Shown: one piece after another, positions 24,663 through 33,988 of the stretch
Layout: each line of letters begins with the position of its first letter
Numbering within the stretch: position 1 is the first letter of the stretch
Source: Lentisphaeraceae bacterium
GTDB lineage: Bacteria; Verrucomicrobiota; Lentisphaeria; Lentisphaerales; Lentisphaeraceae
Direction: 5' to 3'
NCBI GenBank assembly: GCA_021232515.1
Contig: JAJPOQ010000027.1
Coordinates: forward strand, 1 to 37,301
Length of the DNA stretch: 37,301 nucleotides
Translations under genes and position numbers: made by a program
Notes under the pieces: generated by a model
The model's database searches: none
The model's input: the letters and a program-made list of their open reading frames with translations, nothing else
Told to the model about the DNA's origin: nothing

Positions 24663-26024
24663 TTAATCCGTAAGTTTCTTAATAATTGTTTCAAGCTTAA
24701 TTCCACGAGACCCTTTCAACGCTACCAGGTCTCCTTTTTGCACATTTTGCACTAAAGCCTCAGCAGCTTTGTCGCTGTCTTCAAAAGCTGTAAAATTCGC
24801 ATCTTCTAATTGAAAGAAGTTTTCACCAACTCCAACACATGTCCAGTCCTTTGGCAACTGTTTAACGATAGCTTTATGGAACGACAAACTCTTATCTCCC
24901 AACTCAAGCATATCTCCCAGAACCAAATGACATTTCCTGTACTTTTCTTGAAGATTAGGGATCTCACTCAACCAAGTAATAAACGCACTCATACTTTGTG
25001 GATTCGCATTGTAAGCGTCATTCACCCAAGTCACCTCGGACAGCAGTTCTACTTTCATGCGCATACCAGGAAGTTGAAGCTCTGGAAGTACATCTTTATA
25101 TTCACTAAAGTCAAAACCTAATTCTTTCATGACCAAGCAACAAGCTGAGATGTTTTGTGCTTGGTGCCGTCCACTTAAACTACAAGTCAGCTCATAATCT
25201 CCAAAAGCCAAAACAGCGCCATCTAAACTACCACTTTTATACACTACATAAGAGTCTGAAGACTCTGAACCAAAGGTCTTATAATCATGCGCGTCAAGAA
25301 CACCTGTACTCTGTATACTTTCTTTTAAATGATCTGGGATAATCGCCATTCCATCATTTTTCATGTGTTTGACGATGTCTGACTTTTCATAAAGGATCCC
25401 ATCTTCACGAGGAAAATTACCAGAGTGAGAATCACCAATAGAGGTAATAACGGCGATGTCTGGTGGTGCACATTTTGCTAAGGTCGCTATTTCACCTGGA
25501 TTGTTTGTACCCATTTCAATAACAGCATATTTATGCTCAGCCTTTAAGCGAAGAATGTTTTGAGGAACACCGATATGATTATTCGTATTTGCAATTGTAG
25601 ATAAAACTTGCCCAGGAGCCACGGCTTCAAGCATCTGACTTAGAACCGCCTTTACACTTGTCTTGCCTGAAGAGCCTGTCACGCCAATCACTTTACACTC
25701 ACTCAAACTCAATAAACCTGTAGCAAGGTTTTGATAAGCAGTAACAGTATCTTCAACCAGAAGTACAGCTGTAGACTTTTCTAAAGCTAAATTGAGTAAT
25801 GCTTGAGAAGGCGTTTTATGTACACAAACGGCCAAGATACCTTTAGAAAGCACATCCTCCAAAAAATCATGAGCATCAAACTTCTCACCTTCAAAAGCAA
25901 GAAATAATGACTTCTCATTTACTGTCCGGCTATCTGTCACTACATCAACTAAGCAATCAACACGTTTGGGCTCAATCAGCCATGAACCAGATGTGAATTT
26001 TTGACATTCTTCGATTTTTAACAC
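24663..26024 (-). CDS. murF: UDP-MurNAc-tripeptide D-alanyl-D-alanine ligase
   Basis: MurF adds D-Ala-D-Ala to the UDP-MurNAc-tripeptide, completing the cytoplasmic peptidoglycan precursor. The 453-residue chain shows the Mur-ligase ATP loop GVTGSSGKTSVK near residue 115, EMGTNNPGEI, TSIGDSHSGNF and NDAYNANPQSM, the last being typical of MurF. The start is GTG at 26024, overlapping the end of murE by seven bases. Confidence 0.96.
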   Translation of the reverse strand: MLKIEECQKFTSGSWLIEPKRVDCLVDVVTDSRTVNEKSLFLAFEGEKFDAHDFLEDVLSKGILAVCVHKTPSQALLNLALEKSTAVLLVEDTVTAYQNLATGLLSLSECKVIGVTGSSGKTSVKAVLSQMLEAVAPGQVLSTIANTNNHIGVPQNILRLKAEHKYAVIEMGTNNPGEIATLAKCAPPDIAVITSIGDSHSGNFPREDGILYEKSDIVKHMKNDGMAIIPDHLKESIQSTGVLDAHDYKTFGSESSDSYVVYKSGSLDGAVLAFGDYELTCSLSGRHQAQNISACCLVMKELGFDFSEYKDVLPELQLPGMRMKVELLSEVTWVNDAYNANPQSMSAFITWLSEIPNLQEKYRKCHLVLGDMLELGDKSLSFHKAIVKQLPKDWTCVGVGENFFQLEDANFTAFEDSDKAAEALVQNVQKGDLVALKGSRGIKLETIIKKLTD

Positions 26025-27478
26025 GACACTATCCCTAAACTTTTCTTAACTACTTCGCGATCGCAATGAAACCTTCTTTCTGTCCCATAGATTTGATAAT
26101 CCTCATGACCTTTACCAGCCACTAATAGTATCTCACCAGACTTTAGCGTCTTAATTACCAGCTCTATACAACTGGCTCTATCTCGTTCGATTTGAACTTT
26201 AGCGTCACTTGTCATTCCACTCAAAATGTCTTTGATGATCTTTTCGCCATCTTCTGTTCGTGGGTTATCATCTGTAATCCAAAATTCATCGGCTAATCGT
26301 TCAACAACAGCGCCCATCTGAGCTCGCTTACTTGTATCTCTATCGCCACCACAACCAAAGAGACAAATCACTTTTTTAGAAAGTGGCTTCAAGGTTTTCA
26401 ATACATTTTCCAAAGCATCTGGAGTATGAGCATAATCAACAAAAACATAGCGATCTTGATCATCGTGAAATTTTTCTAAACGTCCGGGTACTCCGGGAAA
26501 GTTCTCGATACTTTCAATATGCCTTTTCATATCACCTGTTTTTTCAGCGGCTGCAACCAATGCTAAAGCAACATTCATTACATTAAACTCACCAATGAGA
26601 GGTGTTTTAACTTGGTAGCTTTGCTGTTTATAAAGAAGTGAAAACTTGGTTTCATTTAAACTAAAACTAACACCGCTCAACTTAACTTTGGCAGCGTCAC
26701 AAAAACCGACACTCAAGCACTTTTCGTCAGGAAGACTCTCTAAAAGTTTTAAGCCATAAGCATCATCGATGTTTATTATAGCTAAGCCATCTTCCTTAAG
26801 TTGATCTGTAAATAGCTTACGTTTAACTGCAAAGTATTCATCCATTGTTTGATGATAGTCTAAATGGTCTTGGGTGAGATTTGTAAAAATAGCGAGATCT
26901 AGTTTATCCTCTCCAAGTCTATTTTGAGAAATAGCATGACTAGAAACTTCCAAAGCGACAGTACTTATACCTTCATTTAACATTTCGCGAAAAATATTTT
27001 GAAGAGTTAAAGGATCTGGTGTTGTCATACCTGTTACTAAAGATACATCCGCGAACTTAGTTTCAACAGTTCCTACTAAACCTGCTTTTACTTCACTCTT
27101 GCCTAATAAGTAATGAACTAAAGTCGCTACACTTGTCTTGCCATTTGTACCTGTAACGCCGACTAAGCTTAAGTCTCGTGCTGGAAAACCAGCAAAAGCT
27201 GCGGCTAATTGAGCTGCCGCCAAATAAGTATTTTTAACTTTTATAGTATTTGAAGCTATATCTAAATCGGATTCTGTAATCACTACATCACAGTGGTTCT
27301 CTAAAGCTTGTGGAATAAAATCTTCACCATTTACATGGCTTCCATTTATCGCTATAAAAATGCTTTTAGCAGTAACCTTTCGGGAATCAACCTGAACATC
27401 ACTTAGGTCTATATCCGTAGAAATGTTATCGCTGAGTAAGTTCCCCTCTAAATACTTCAGGCACTTACTTAGCTTCAT
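26018..27478 (-). CDS. murE: UDP-MurNAc-dipeptide amino-acid ligase
   Basis: MurE adds the third residue of the stem peptide. The 486-residue chain has the ATP loop GVTGTNGKTSVA near 109, EVSSHAISQNRL, TNLTQDHLDYH, the PGRLEKF segment and DYAHTPDALENVL. The motif DNPRTEDGEKI near 407 matches the DNPR signature of enzymes that use meso-diaminopimelate, so this organism probably has the DAP type of peptidoglycan. The ATG overlaps the ftsI stop by four bases. Confidence 0.97.
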   Translation of the reverse strand: MKLSKCLKYLEGNLLSDNISTDIDLSDVQVDSRKVTAKSIFIAINGSHVNGEDFIPQALENHCDVVITESDLDIASNTIKVKNTYLAAAQLAAAFAGFPARDLSLVGVTGTNGKTSVATLVHYLLGKSEVKAGLVGTVETKFADVSLVTGMTTPDPLTLQNIFREMLNEGISTVALEVSSHAISQNRLGEDKLDLAIFTNLTQDHLDYHQTMDEYFAVKRKLFTDQLKEDGLAIINIDDAYGLKLLESLPDEKCLSVGFCDAAKVKLSGVSFSLNETKFSLLYKQQSYQVKTPLIGEFNVMNVALALVAAAEKTGDMKRHIESIENFPGVPGRLEKFHDDQDRYVFVDYAHTPDALENVLKTLKPLSKKVICLFGCGGDRDTSKRAQMGAVVERLADEFWITDDNPRTEDGEKIIKDILSGMTSDAKVQIERDRASCIELVIKTLKSGEILLVAGKGHEDYQIYGTERRFHCDREVVKKSLGIVSC

Positions 27479-29235
27479 TTACGGCTAACCTTGTCTTTGA
27501 TAGTTGGCTGAACATTTAAAAAACTTAAAGTTTGTTCTGAGATTCTTTTAAAATAAGGAGCTGCACACTTACCGCCATAACGAAACTTATATGGAGGCTC
27601 GTCACAAACTACGTAAAGAACAAACTCTGGATCGTCTGCAGGAACAAATCCGATAAAAGAGGACACGTGAACAGTGTCTGAGTAATAAGCTTTTTGAATG
27701 ACTTTACCATTCGCATCTTTTACGGCTGGTATAACTTTCTGAGCAGTACCCGTCTTACCTGCTACTTCATAGCCAGGAACTGCTGCTTGTGTTGCAGTAC
27801 CACCTTTTTTTGTCACTGTCTTCAAAGCTTCGACCATCTCTGCCGCTGCTTCAGGACTTATAACTTCCATATTTTTTACAATAGGATGCGTATATTTTGA
27901 TTTATCTAGAATTGGATCATAAATCTTATCAACTAAGTGAAGTTGCATCATACGACCTTTATTAGCTAAAGCTCCATAAGCTTGAACCATCTGAAGTGGT
28001 GTTACGGAAATTCCCTGACCAATTGGTAGTCGTGTATATGAAAGTTTACTCCAGTACTTTTCTGGCCAAAGTATTCCTTTACTTTCAACACCAAGATTAA
28101 TCCCTGTTCGTTCACCAAATCCAAACTTTCTCAATACGTCGTACTGTCTACGCTTGATAGTCAAAGCTAGTTTTGCCGTACCGATATTACTAGACTTCTG
28201 AATGACTTCCCAAAATCTTAGATTTTTATAGTTATGACCAGCGTCGCGCAAAGGTCTACCGCCATAGTACCACATGCCGTTTTCACAATAGACCGGTGTT
28301 CCGAGTCCAATATTTTTATTGTGTTCTAAAACGCCCGCTAAGCTTATGGCTTTCATCGTTGAACCAGGATCGTAAACATCGACCAAAAAGCGCGGATTAT
28401 AATTTTGCGGCTTCATCGTATTTCGATCATTTGGATTAAAATGAGGACGCTGTGCCAATGCCATGATGGCACCAGTTTTAGGATTCGCCATGATGGCGTA
28501 ACAAGCTTTGGGTTTCACTTCTTTCATCAAACGATCAAGTTCATCTTCAACAATCGATTGAATTGGTTCTAAAACAGTTAAATGAATATCCTTGCCATCT
28601 AAAGGCTTTTGCTCATCTAGATTCGTTACTTTGTGAGCTCTTCTCGAGCGTTCATAAAGTAAGTAACCCTCTTGAGGCTGGAGGTTTTTATCGTAAACTC
28701 TTTCGACGCCAGAAGCTCCGCTACCTTCATGAGTCGTATAACCCAGAACATGACACAACAAAGAGTCTTTTGGATAAAAGCGCACACTAGACTCAACGTA
28801 TCGCAATCCAGGAAGTTTCATCTGCTGGATTCTAGATACTAAGATTGGGTCGACGTTATTTTGAACTACAACCTCTTGACTGCCTGAGTAAAAACGGCGT
28901 TCAAGAGTCTTCTTGTCTGTCTCAGCTAGTAAACGTGACAACTTTTGAATAACTTCCTCACGACGACTGCCCATCTTACCGGGTTCTGCGAGAAGGTTGT
29001 AAGCTACTTTACTCGATGCAAGCAAGTTAGGGCTCGGGATCCTAGTTCCATCATAGATGTTACCTCGAATCCCGACACTTTTAACTCTAGAAGTATATTT
29101 AGCTTTGGCTTTCTTGTTTAATTCATGGTGTCGTTCGATCTGAACAACTCTCAATCGTCCAACTAAAAGAATAAAACCTGTCGCTAAAAATATCCCGAGG
29201 AAAACTATTCTGGTTTGATAAGCCGTCCTCAACAT
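27475..29235 (-). CDS. ftsI: Division-specific penicillin-binding protein (PBP3/FtsI)
   Basis: FtsI is the septal peptidoglycan transpeptidase. The 586-residue chain has an N-terminal membrane anchor at about 9-27, the dimerisation domain and a transpeptidase domain with Ser292-Thr-Met-Lys295 in DPGSTMKAI, SSN in IQKSSNIGTAKL, and Lys494-Thr-Gly in AGKTGTAQK. No PASTA repeats follow, as in proteobacterial FtsI and unlike Firmicute PBP2x. It lies between the ftsL-like gene and murE, the normal dcw position, which separates it from mrdA. Confidence 0.95.
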   Translation of the reverse strand: MLRTAYQTRIVFLGIFLATGFILLVGRLRVVQIERHHELNKKAKAKYTSRVKSVGIRGNIYDGTRIPSPNLLASSKVAYNLLAEPGKMGSRREEVIQKLSRLLAETDKKTLERRFYSGSQEVVVQNNVDPILVSRIQQMKLPGLRYVESSVRFYPKDSLLCHVLGYTTHEGSGASGVERVYDKNLQPQEGYLLYERSRRAHKVTNLDEQKPLDGKDIHLTVLEPIQSIVEDELDRLMKEVKPKACYAIMANPKTGAIMALAQRPHFNPNDRNTMKPQNYNPRFLVDVYDPGSTMKAISLAGVLEHNKNIGLGTPVYCENGMWYYGGRPLRDAGHNYKNLRFWEVIQKSSNIGTAKLALTIKRRQYDVLRKFGFGERTGINLGVESKGILWPEKYWSKLSYTRLPIGQGISVTPLQMVQAYGALANKGRMMQLHLVDKIYDPILDKSKYTHPIVKNMEVISPEAAAEMVEALKTVTKKGGTATQAAVPGYEVAGKTGTAQKVIPAVKDANGKVIQKAYYSDTVHVSSFIGFVPADDPEFVLYVVCDEPPYKFRYGGKCAAPYFKRISEQTLSFLNVQPTIKDKVSRK

Positions 29236-29240
29236 AAACT

Positions 29241-29627
29241 TTAACGCCGTGAAGCTACAGTTGCAGGCAGGTCGTCACGTAAGCGCTGCGCTGGCAAGCT
29301 ATCATCACTCTCAATGTGACGAACGTGATGAACTTGACCTGGAATAGGTTCTCTCAAGCCAAGATTAAATTGCGCAACTTTGCGAAGAATAAATCTACGA
29401 GCTGTCAGTTTCTCAACTTCTGCAGTTAAGTTCCTTATACGATTCTGCGTATCTGTCACTTCAGTCTGACGACCTTCTAGTTCATAGTTCAATGTTCTAG
29501 AATTCATGTGAAGGTATACAAAAGCCATACAGATACCAGCAACCCATAAAATCACCGCAACTGCAGGTAGAGGACTTTTTTTCTTAAGTCCTCTTCTAGA
29601 GATCTTTCTAGAATTTGTTCGTGCCAT
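29241..29627 (-). CDS. ftsL: FtsL-like cell-division protein
   Basis: This 128-residue bitopic protein has a very basic cytoplasmic N-terminus (residues 1-20), one transmembrane helix at about 21-41 and a periplasmic coiled coil at about 45-80. That is the FtsL layout; sequence conservation in the family is low. The gene lies between rsmH and ftsI with gaps of about 20 and 5 bases, exactly where ftsL is found in dcw clusters. FtsL works with FtsB and FtsQ to activate FtsWI. The name rests on topology and position. Confidence 0.8.
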   Translation of the reverse strand: MARTNSRKISRRGLKKKSPLPAVAVILWVAGICMAFVYLHMNSRTLNYELEGRQTEVTDTQNRIRNLTAEVEKLTARRFILRKVAQFNLGLREPIPGQVHHVRHIESDDSLPAQRLRDDLPATVASRR

Positions 29628-29647
29628 TTTAAACTCTCTTTAAACTT

Positions 29648-30580
29648 TTAAATTTTCTCTGCGGCTCGTAATCTTGAGCACGTTGAACGACTATTGACTT
29701 CTGCTTCTTCAGCAGTTGCCATCACCGCCTTACCTGACAAAACTTTAACCTCTGCCTTCACGTCACAAATACAGACTGGGAAATCTGGTGGACAAACACA
29801 GCTTTTGGCTTTGCTCTTAAAAAACTCTTTAACCATCCTGTCTTCCAAAGAATGAAAACTGATGACAACCAAACGCCCACCTGGAGCAAGTAGTTCAAAC
29901 GCCGCCTCTAAACCTTCTCTTAGAACATCGAGCTCTCTGTTTACCGCAATCCGAAGTGCCTGGAAGCACTTTGCCGGAGACGGTGCCTTACCGGTCTTAC
30001 TTCGTCCCAAGACCTTCTTAACGAGCTCCGCAAACTCAACGGTCCTTTCCCATGGTTTTGTCTCTCGTCCTCTGATGACTCTTTTTGCAACTCTTTTCGC
30101 ATGTCTCTCTTCTCCGTATTCCCTGAAAATCCTCGTCAATTCCGCTTCATCTGCTGTATTCAAGATATCTGCAGCGGTTTCATGCTGCCGATTATCCATA
30201 CGCATGTCTAGCGGACCATCATTCATATAGCTAAAGCCCCTCTCTGCTTCATCTATCTGATGTGACGACACGCCTATATCCATAAGTATGCCGTCTACCC
30301 CATCCCACTCTGTCTCTTTCAGACTGGAAAGGTCGCCAAAATTCATTCTCTTACTAGTGAAACGCTCACCATACTTAGACAGTTTTGCCGTTGCCGCAGC
30401 TAAAGCATTTTCGTCTTGATCTAAACCAAGCAGTTCAATCGAGTCAGTACTTTCTAAAATCATTCCACTGTGGCCACCACCACCAAGAGTACAATCGATA
30501 TACTTTCCGCCTCTTTCAGGCTGCAAGTATTTAATGACTTCATTTGGTAGAACTGGGATGTGCTCAAATGAAGTACTCAT
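29648..30580 (-). CDS. rsmH: 16S rRNA (cytosine-1402-N4) methyltransferase
   Basis: RsmH methylates C1402 of 16S rRNA with S-adenosylmethionine. The chain of about 310 residues has HIPVLPNEVIKYL, the SAM loop DCTLGGGGHSGMIL, GILMDIGVSSHQID, RGFSYMNDGPLDMRMD and VVISFHSLEDRMVK. I choose the ATG at 30580, which overlaps the mraZ stop by one base (TGATG) with GGAGG nine bases upstream; a TTG at 30583 is the alternative. The C-terminal region carries an extra cysteine cluster, CVCPPDFPVCIC. Confidence 0.96.
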   Translation of the reverse strand: MSTSFEHIPVLPNEVIKYLQPERGGKYIDCTLGGGGHSGMILESTDSIELLGLDQDENALAAATAKLSKYGERFTSKRMNFGDLSSLKETEWDGVDGILMDIGVSSHQIDEAERGFSYMNDGPLDMRMDNRQHETAADILNTADEAELTRIFREYGEERHAKRVAKRVIRGRETKPWERTVEFAELVKKVLGRSKTGKAPSPAKCFQALRIAVNRELDVLREGLEAAFELLAPGGRLVVISFHSLEDRMVKEFFKSKAKSCVCPPDFPVCICDVKAEVKVLSGKAVMATAEEAEVNSRSTCSRLRAAEKI

Positions 30581-31062
30581 CAATTAGAGCCTCCAAGATT
30601 TTTCAAAACATCCATGAAGTCATCTCCACCTGTAAAGAGACCATCCAGAACATCCAGAACATCATCTGTATCTTCGGCTTGTTTATCCCAAGAAGCTTTA
30701 TTCCAAATCTGCGCATGAGTAAATGCACCTACCATGACTAACTCTGCATCTAAAGATGCATGATCTTTCAGTTTCTGTGTCAGGGAGATACGACCCTGTT
30801 TATCGCAACTGCACTCTTGCGCTCTTGAACCAAGTAAAGCCAAGGCTCTACCGATCTTAGCGTTTGTCAGAGAAATCTTGCGAACTTTGTTTAGGAAGTC
30901 TTTGAAGTAATAGTCAGGGATGAGCTGTAATACACCGTCACGTCCGGGCAGCAAATAATATTTCATACCATCAACACGCCATTGACGTGGTACAGCTACC
31001 CGTCTTTGACCGTCCAAAGTATGAACATATTCACCTGTGAAGGTTATTTCCTGCTCGCTCAC
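30580..31062 (-). CDS. mraZ: Transcriptional regulator MraZ
   Basis: MraZ is a DNA-binding protein of the AbrB-like swapped-hairpin fold that represses the dcw operon through spaced GGG repeats. The 160-residue chain has two MraZ repeats: the first with the FTGEYVHTLDGQRRVAVPRQW start, and the second with GSRAQECSCDKQGRISLTQKL at about 74-94. The start is GTG at 31062, with AAGGAAGAG upstream. It is the first gene of the cluster, and its promoter carries matching 10-bp spaced AGGG boxes, which supports autoregulation. Confidence 0.94.
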   Translation of the reverse strand: MSEQEITFTGEYVHTLDGQRRVAVPRQWRVDGMKYYLLPGRDGVLQLIPDYYFKDFLNKVRKISLTNAKIGRALALLGSRAQECSCDKQGRISLTQKLKDHASLDAELVMVGAFTHAQIWNKASWDKQAEDTDDVLDVLDGLFTGGDDFMDVLKNLGGSN

Positions 31063-31078
31063 TATCTCTTCCTTTGGG

Positions 31079-31132
31079 AACCTAAATGCCCCTTTCCTCC
31101 CCTATCTTACCCTAAACGAGTTTAAATTGCAA
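31079..31132 (-). promoter_or_regulatory. dcw (mraZ) promoter with MraZ-box array
   Basis: On the minus strand TTGCAA (31132-31127), a 17-bp spacer and TAAGAT (31109-31104) form a promoter. Boxes AGGGT (31113-31109), AGGGG (31103-31099), AGGGG (31093-31089) and a degenerate AGGTT (31083-31079) repeat every 10 bp, overlapping the -10 and the start region. This is the arrangement known for MraZ operators in other bacteria. Confidence 0.72.
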
Positions 31133-31239
31133 ACGGTTGGCCCTTTTCTAAGAGAATTTTTATAACTTTTTTGAAATGACGTTAAATATACGGAATCAAT
31201 GCTTTACGGCACAAAGAAATACAACGCCAAGTAGGCTAT

Positions 31240-31254
31240 AGGGGAAGTTAGGGA
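31240..31254 (+). promoter_or_regulatory. Second, opposite pair of AGGG boxes
   Basis: AGGGG (31240-31244) and AGGGA (31250-31254) on the plus strand are 10 bp apart, like the MraZ boxes at the mraZ promoter but in the other orientation and about 130 bp upstream. It may be a further MraZ site; with only two boxes chance is possible. Confidence 0.3.
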
Positions 31255-31290
31255 GAGCTTTTGAAATAGTCTTACTGAGAAGGATTTAAG

Positions 31291-31935
31291 CTAAAAAGGT
31301 ACTTCAGAATTAAATGTCATTTGCACAGCTGTCTCAGGATGTTGGAAACCTAATTCTGTTGCATGAAGCATTAATTGCCCATGTCCATTTACTCTTCCGT
31401 AAAGAGGATCACCGACTATAGGAAAGCCAAGTCCAAGTTTATGGGCTGAATGAACACGTAGTTGATGAGTTCTTCCAGTATGAGGGTAAAATGCGACTCG
31501 AGTAAAATCCCCTTCAACACCAATACGCTCCCAACGAGTCAGACCCATTTTGCCATGCACGGGATCATAAATTTGATGAGGACGATTGTCTACATCTAAA
31601 CGAAAAGGAAGCTCTATCTCACCGGAATCTTCTTCAAGAACACCTTCAATCAAAGCAATATATTTCTTACTTACTTTTCTATCTTGAAACTGAATTGATA
31701 AAGCACGATGAACCTCTTTAGTTTTTGCTAAAACAAGTAAGCCTGAGGTATCCATATCCAAACGGTGGACTGCAGGCTGAGTTATACAACCTTCATACAT
31801 TGCACAAACACGACTAGCTACACTATCAAATTTATCTTCTCCACGACCTGGGACTGAAAGGAATCCACTTATTTTCTCGATAACAACAAAAGTCTCTTCG
31901 TCATATAACACTTTCATTTTATCATCATTTTTCAT
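31291..31935 (-). CDS. RluA-family pseudouridine synthase
   Basis: This 214-residue enzyme isomerises uridine to pseudouridine in RNA. The catalytic motif is HRLDMDTSGLLVLAKT, with the active Asp in RLD, preceded by GFLSVPGRGEDKFDSV and followed by PHTGRTHQLRVHSAHKLGLG and IVGDPLYGR. It has no S4 domain and is near the length of RluA. Its ATG overlaps the stop of the preceding gene by four bases (ATGA). The preceding protein matches the N-terminal region of longer fused RluA-family enzymes, so the two probably act together. The exact RNA target is not known. Confidence 0.93.
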   Translation of the reverse strand: MKNDDKMKVLYDEETFVVIEKISGFLSVPGRGEDKFDSVASRVCAMYEGCITQPAVHRLDMDTSGLLVLAKTKEVHRALSIQFQDRKVSKKYIALIEGVLEEDSGEIELPFRLDVDNRPHQIYDPVHGKMGLTRWERIGVEGDFTRVAFYPHTGRTHQLRVHSAHKLGLGFPIVGDPLYGRVNGHGQLMLHATELGFQHPETAVQMTFNSEVPF

Positions 31936-32672
31936 TTTTCAGCTCCGCAAAGAATAAATCCTAAAATTGGTTCACACTTCTCAAGACAAGATGTGTAAAA
32001 CTGTTTGTGCTGTCTCTTCCCAGATTTATTTTCTTTCCCATAATAAAACTCTGAGATACTAACAGGCTGTAAATTTTGCTGAGCCGCATAGTTAAGAAGT
32101 TTCGGAGCACAGCAATCGCCCGTACCTGTGGGTATTCCTCGAGAATAGGCAAAAGCTTCAAAGATACTGGCAGTTTCCCCTCGGAAATTATTGAGTCGAT
32201 ATAAAGAGTGAATCGCTTTCATATGCTTTTGCGAAATCTCTTTCCGGGTTGCTTTTAACTCTGTAAGCTTCTTATCATCAGTTTCAATTTGAATCTTTTC
32301 CCCAAGTGCTTTTATCTTATCATCGACTAGATCAACGGCGTCATCAAAACGATTTACATCTAAACATGGTTCACACCAATCATCGATCAGCCATTCACCA
32401 TTGTATTGACAAGAAAAAGCTTTTAGAAAAACGGGGACATTATTATTATCGCGACACTCCAGAACGCCAAACATTTGGCCTCTGGCATTTCCAAATAAAT
32501 AATCAGTAGAAAACTTTGAAAGACTCGGTTCTGAAAAACTTATTGTCTGAAGATCATCTAGAGTCTGAATTAGCTCCAATGCTTTTAATTTGGCTTGACC
32601 CCCAACACCCAATGAGTGAACTTTTTTACACTTTTGGCAATAACCGCCACAGCCAATTGATTCTTCAGACAA
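31932..32672 (-). CDS. Stand-alone partner domain of fused RluA-type synthases
   Basis: This 246-residue protein has a cysteine-rich start (CGGYCQKCKK, residues 8-17), a central coiled coil at about 130-155 (ELKATRKEISQKHMK), and C-terminal motifs GTGDCCAPKLLNYA, ISEFYYGKEN and HKQFYTSCLEKCEPILGF. From memory these match the N-terminal half of the long RluA-family proteins of gammaproteobacteria such as Vibrio, in which it is fused to the synthase. Here it is a separate gene that overlaps the synthase by four bases. The cysteines suggest zinc or iron-sulfur binding. The start is TTG at 32672; no better in-frame start keeps the cysteine motif. Confidence 0.75.
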   Translation of the reverse strand: MSEESIGCGGYCQKCKKVHSLGVGGQAKLKALELIQTLDDLQTISFSEPSLSKFSTDYLFGNARGQMFGVLECRDNNNVPVFLKAFSCQYNGEWLIDDWCEPCLDVNRFDDAVDLVDDKIKALGEKIQIETDDKKLTELKATRKEISQKHMKAIHSLYRLNNFRGETASIFEAFAYSRGIPTGTGDCCAPKLLNYAAQQNLQPVSISEFYYGKENKSGKRQHKQFYTSCLEKCEPILGFILCGAEK

Positions 32673-32683
32673 ACTTCATTCTT

Positions 32684-33988
32684 CTATTTAGTCGATATTT
32701 TATACAGGAACTTCTTACCTCTCATGAAAATTGCACCGTCGGCGACAGATGGGCAAGCGCTAAATTCATCATCGATATGATTTTTAGAGATTTCTTTATA
32801 TCCTGCAGGCGATGCTTCTATAACAAAACTGTCACCATATATTTCAAATAAGTAAATTTTATCGCCAACAAGTATAGGTGACGCCATGAAGCTTTTCACC
32901 AAAGCCTTCTTCCAAACCGTTTCACCACTCTTCGCGTTTATACACGAAACATTTCCATCGTGAGTCAGCTGATAAAGGTAACCATCTTTATAAATCGGCA
33001 AGCAGTATCTAGAAGCACGCCTTTGTGACCACTCTGTCTTCTTGGTAACATCGCCTTTAGTGTCGCTAGTTATTTTCAAACCAATCAAATTCGCTTTAGC
33101 AGAACCAGTATTCAAAATCGCCATTTGCTCTTTTGGCAACCAAACAGGCCTAACTGCTGCATTGTAGTTTTTGTGCTTTAGAATCCAAAGCTCTTTACCT
33201 GTATCAGCAGCATAACCGTAAGCAGCTCTAGCGCCCACACTTAAGAGTTGTGTCTTTCCATTTACCTCTGCCAAAGCTGGAGTATCAAATGCCTTACGGA
33301 AGTCACCTTCTCTTTTAGGATGGCCATCTACTAAATCTTTAAAATCAACAGAGCGCTTAGTCTTCCAAACATCCTTACCTGTATTCTTGTCTATAGCTAA
33401 AGTAAACTGTTTAAGTTCGACGCCATCAAAAGTCAAAATGAGTAAGTTTTTATAAATAATCGGCGAGGATGCGGGCCCTCTAAAGTGACGTACATCTATA
33501 TCTTTTCTTTCCCAAACCTTTTCAGCCGTTTCTGGATTTAGACGAGCTGTCCCATAAGTTCCAAAATGAACATACACTGCCTCTTTTTCTACAACACAAG
33601 AAGGTGTTGCATAAGTATTCGTTGTATTACCAAGCTCTTCAGGGTTTTCATTTTCAAAAAGAAGCTTGTGATGAATCACTTTCCCTGAGTTTTTATCGAT
33701 GCAATAAATAAACTGTTTCTTACCATCAAGAGTTGCTGACGTAAACCAAATTTTATTCCCTGCTATCACTGGTGTAGAGTGTCCAAGTCTTTCCAATGGT
33801 GTTTTCCATTGAATATTCTCTCCGGACGCACCATCCCATTTTTGAGGAATACCTTTTAGAGAAATGTCTGGAACTACTCCATCTAAAGTTGGGCCATGCT
33901 TATCTGGCCAATACAATTCTTGGGCATTTGAAACAGACAGGATAAAAAATACAAAAATCGACAGAATTCTCAAAGCACACTTCTCCAT
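32684..33988 (-). CDS. Secreted PQQ-like beta-propeller protein
   Basis: I choose the ATG at 33988 (434 residues), which gives a proper signal peptide (ILSIFVFFILSVSNAQ); an in-frame TTG at 34066 would add 26 residues before it. The mature protein is a series of PQQ-type blades, with repeats such as IYCIDKNSGKVIHH, TLAIDKNTGKDVWKT, YGYAADTGKELWIL and CINAKSGETVWKK. No enzyme motif is visible; such proteins in Lentisphaerae and Planctomycetes are usually non-catalytic propellers, distantly like BamB. It lies 11 bases ahead of the RluA-partner gene on the same strand. Confidence 0.85.
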   Translation of the reverse strand: MEKCALRILSIFVFFILSVSNAQELYWPDKHGPTLDGVVPDISLKGIPQKWDGASGENIQWKTPLERLGHSTPVIAGNKIWFTSATLDGKKQFIYCIDKNSGKVIHHKLLFENENPEELGNTTNTYATPSCVVEKEAVYVHFGTYGTARLNPETAEKVWERKDIDVRHFRGPASSPIIYKNLLILTFDGVELKQFTLAIDKNTGKDVWKTKRSVDFKDLVDGHPKREGDFRKAFDTPALAEVNGKTQLLSVGARAAYGYAADTGKELWILKHKNYNAAVRPVWLPKEQMAILNTGSAKANLIGLKITSDTKGDVTKKTEWSQRRASRYCLPIYKDGYLYQLTHDGNVSCINAKSGETVWKKALVKSFMASPILVGDKIYLFEIYGDSFVIEASPAGYKEISKNHIDDEFSACPSVADGAIFMRGKKFLYKISTK

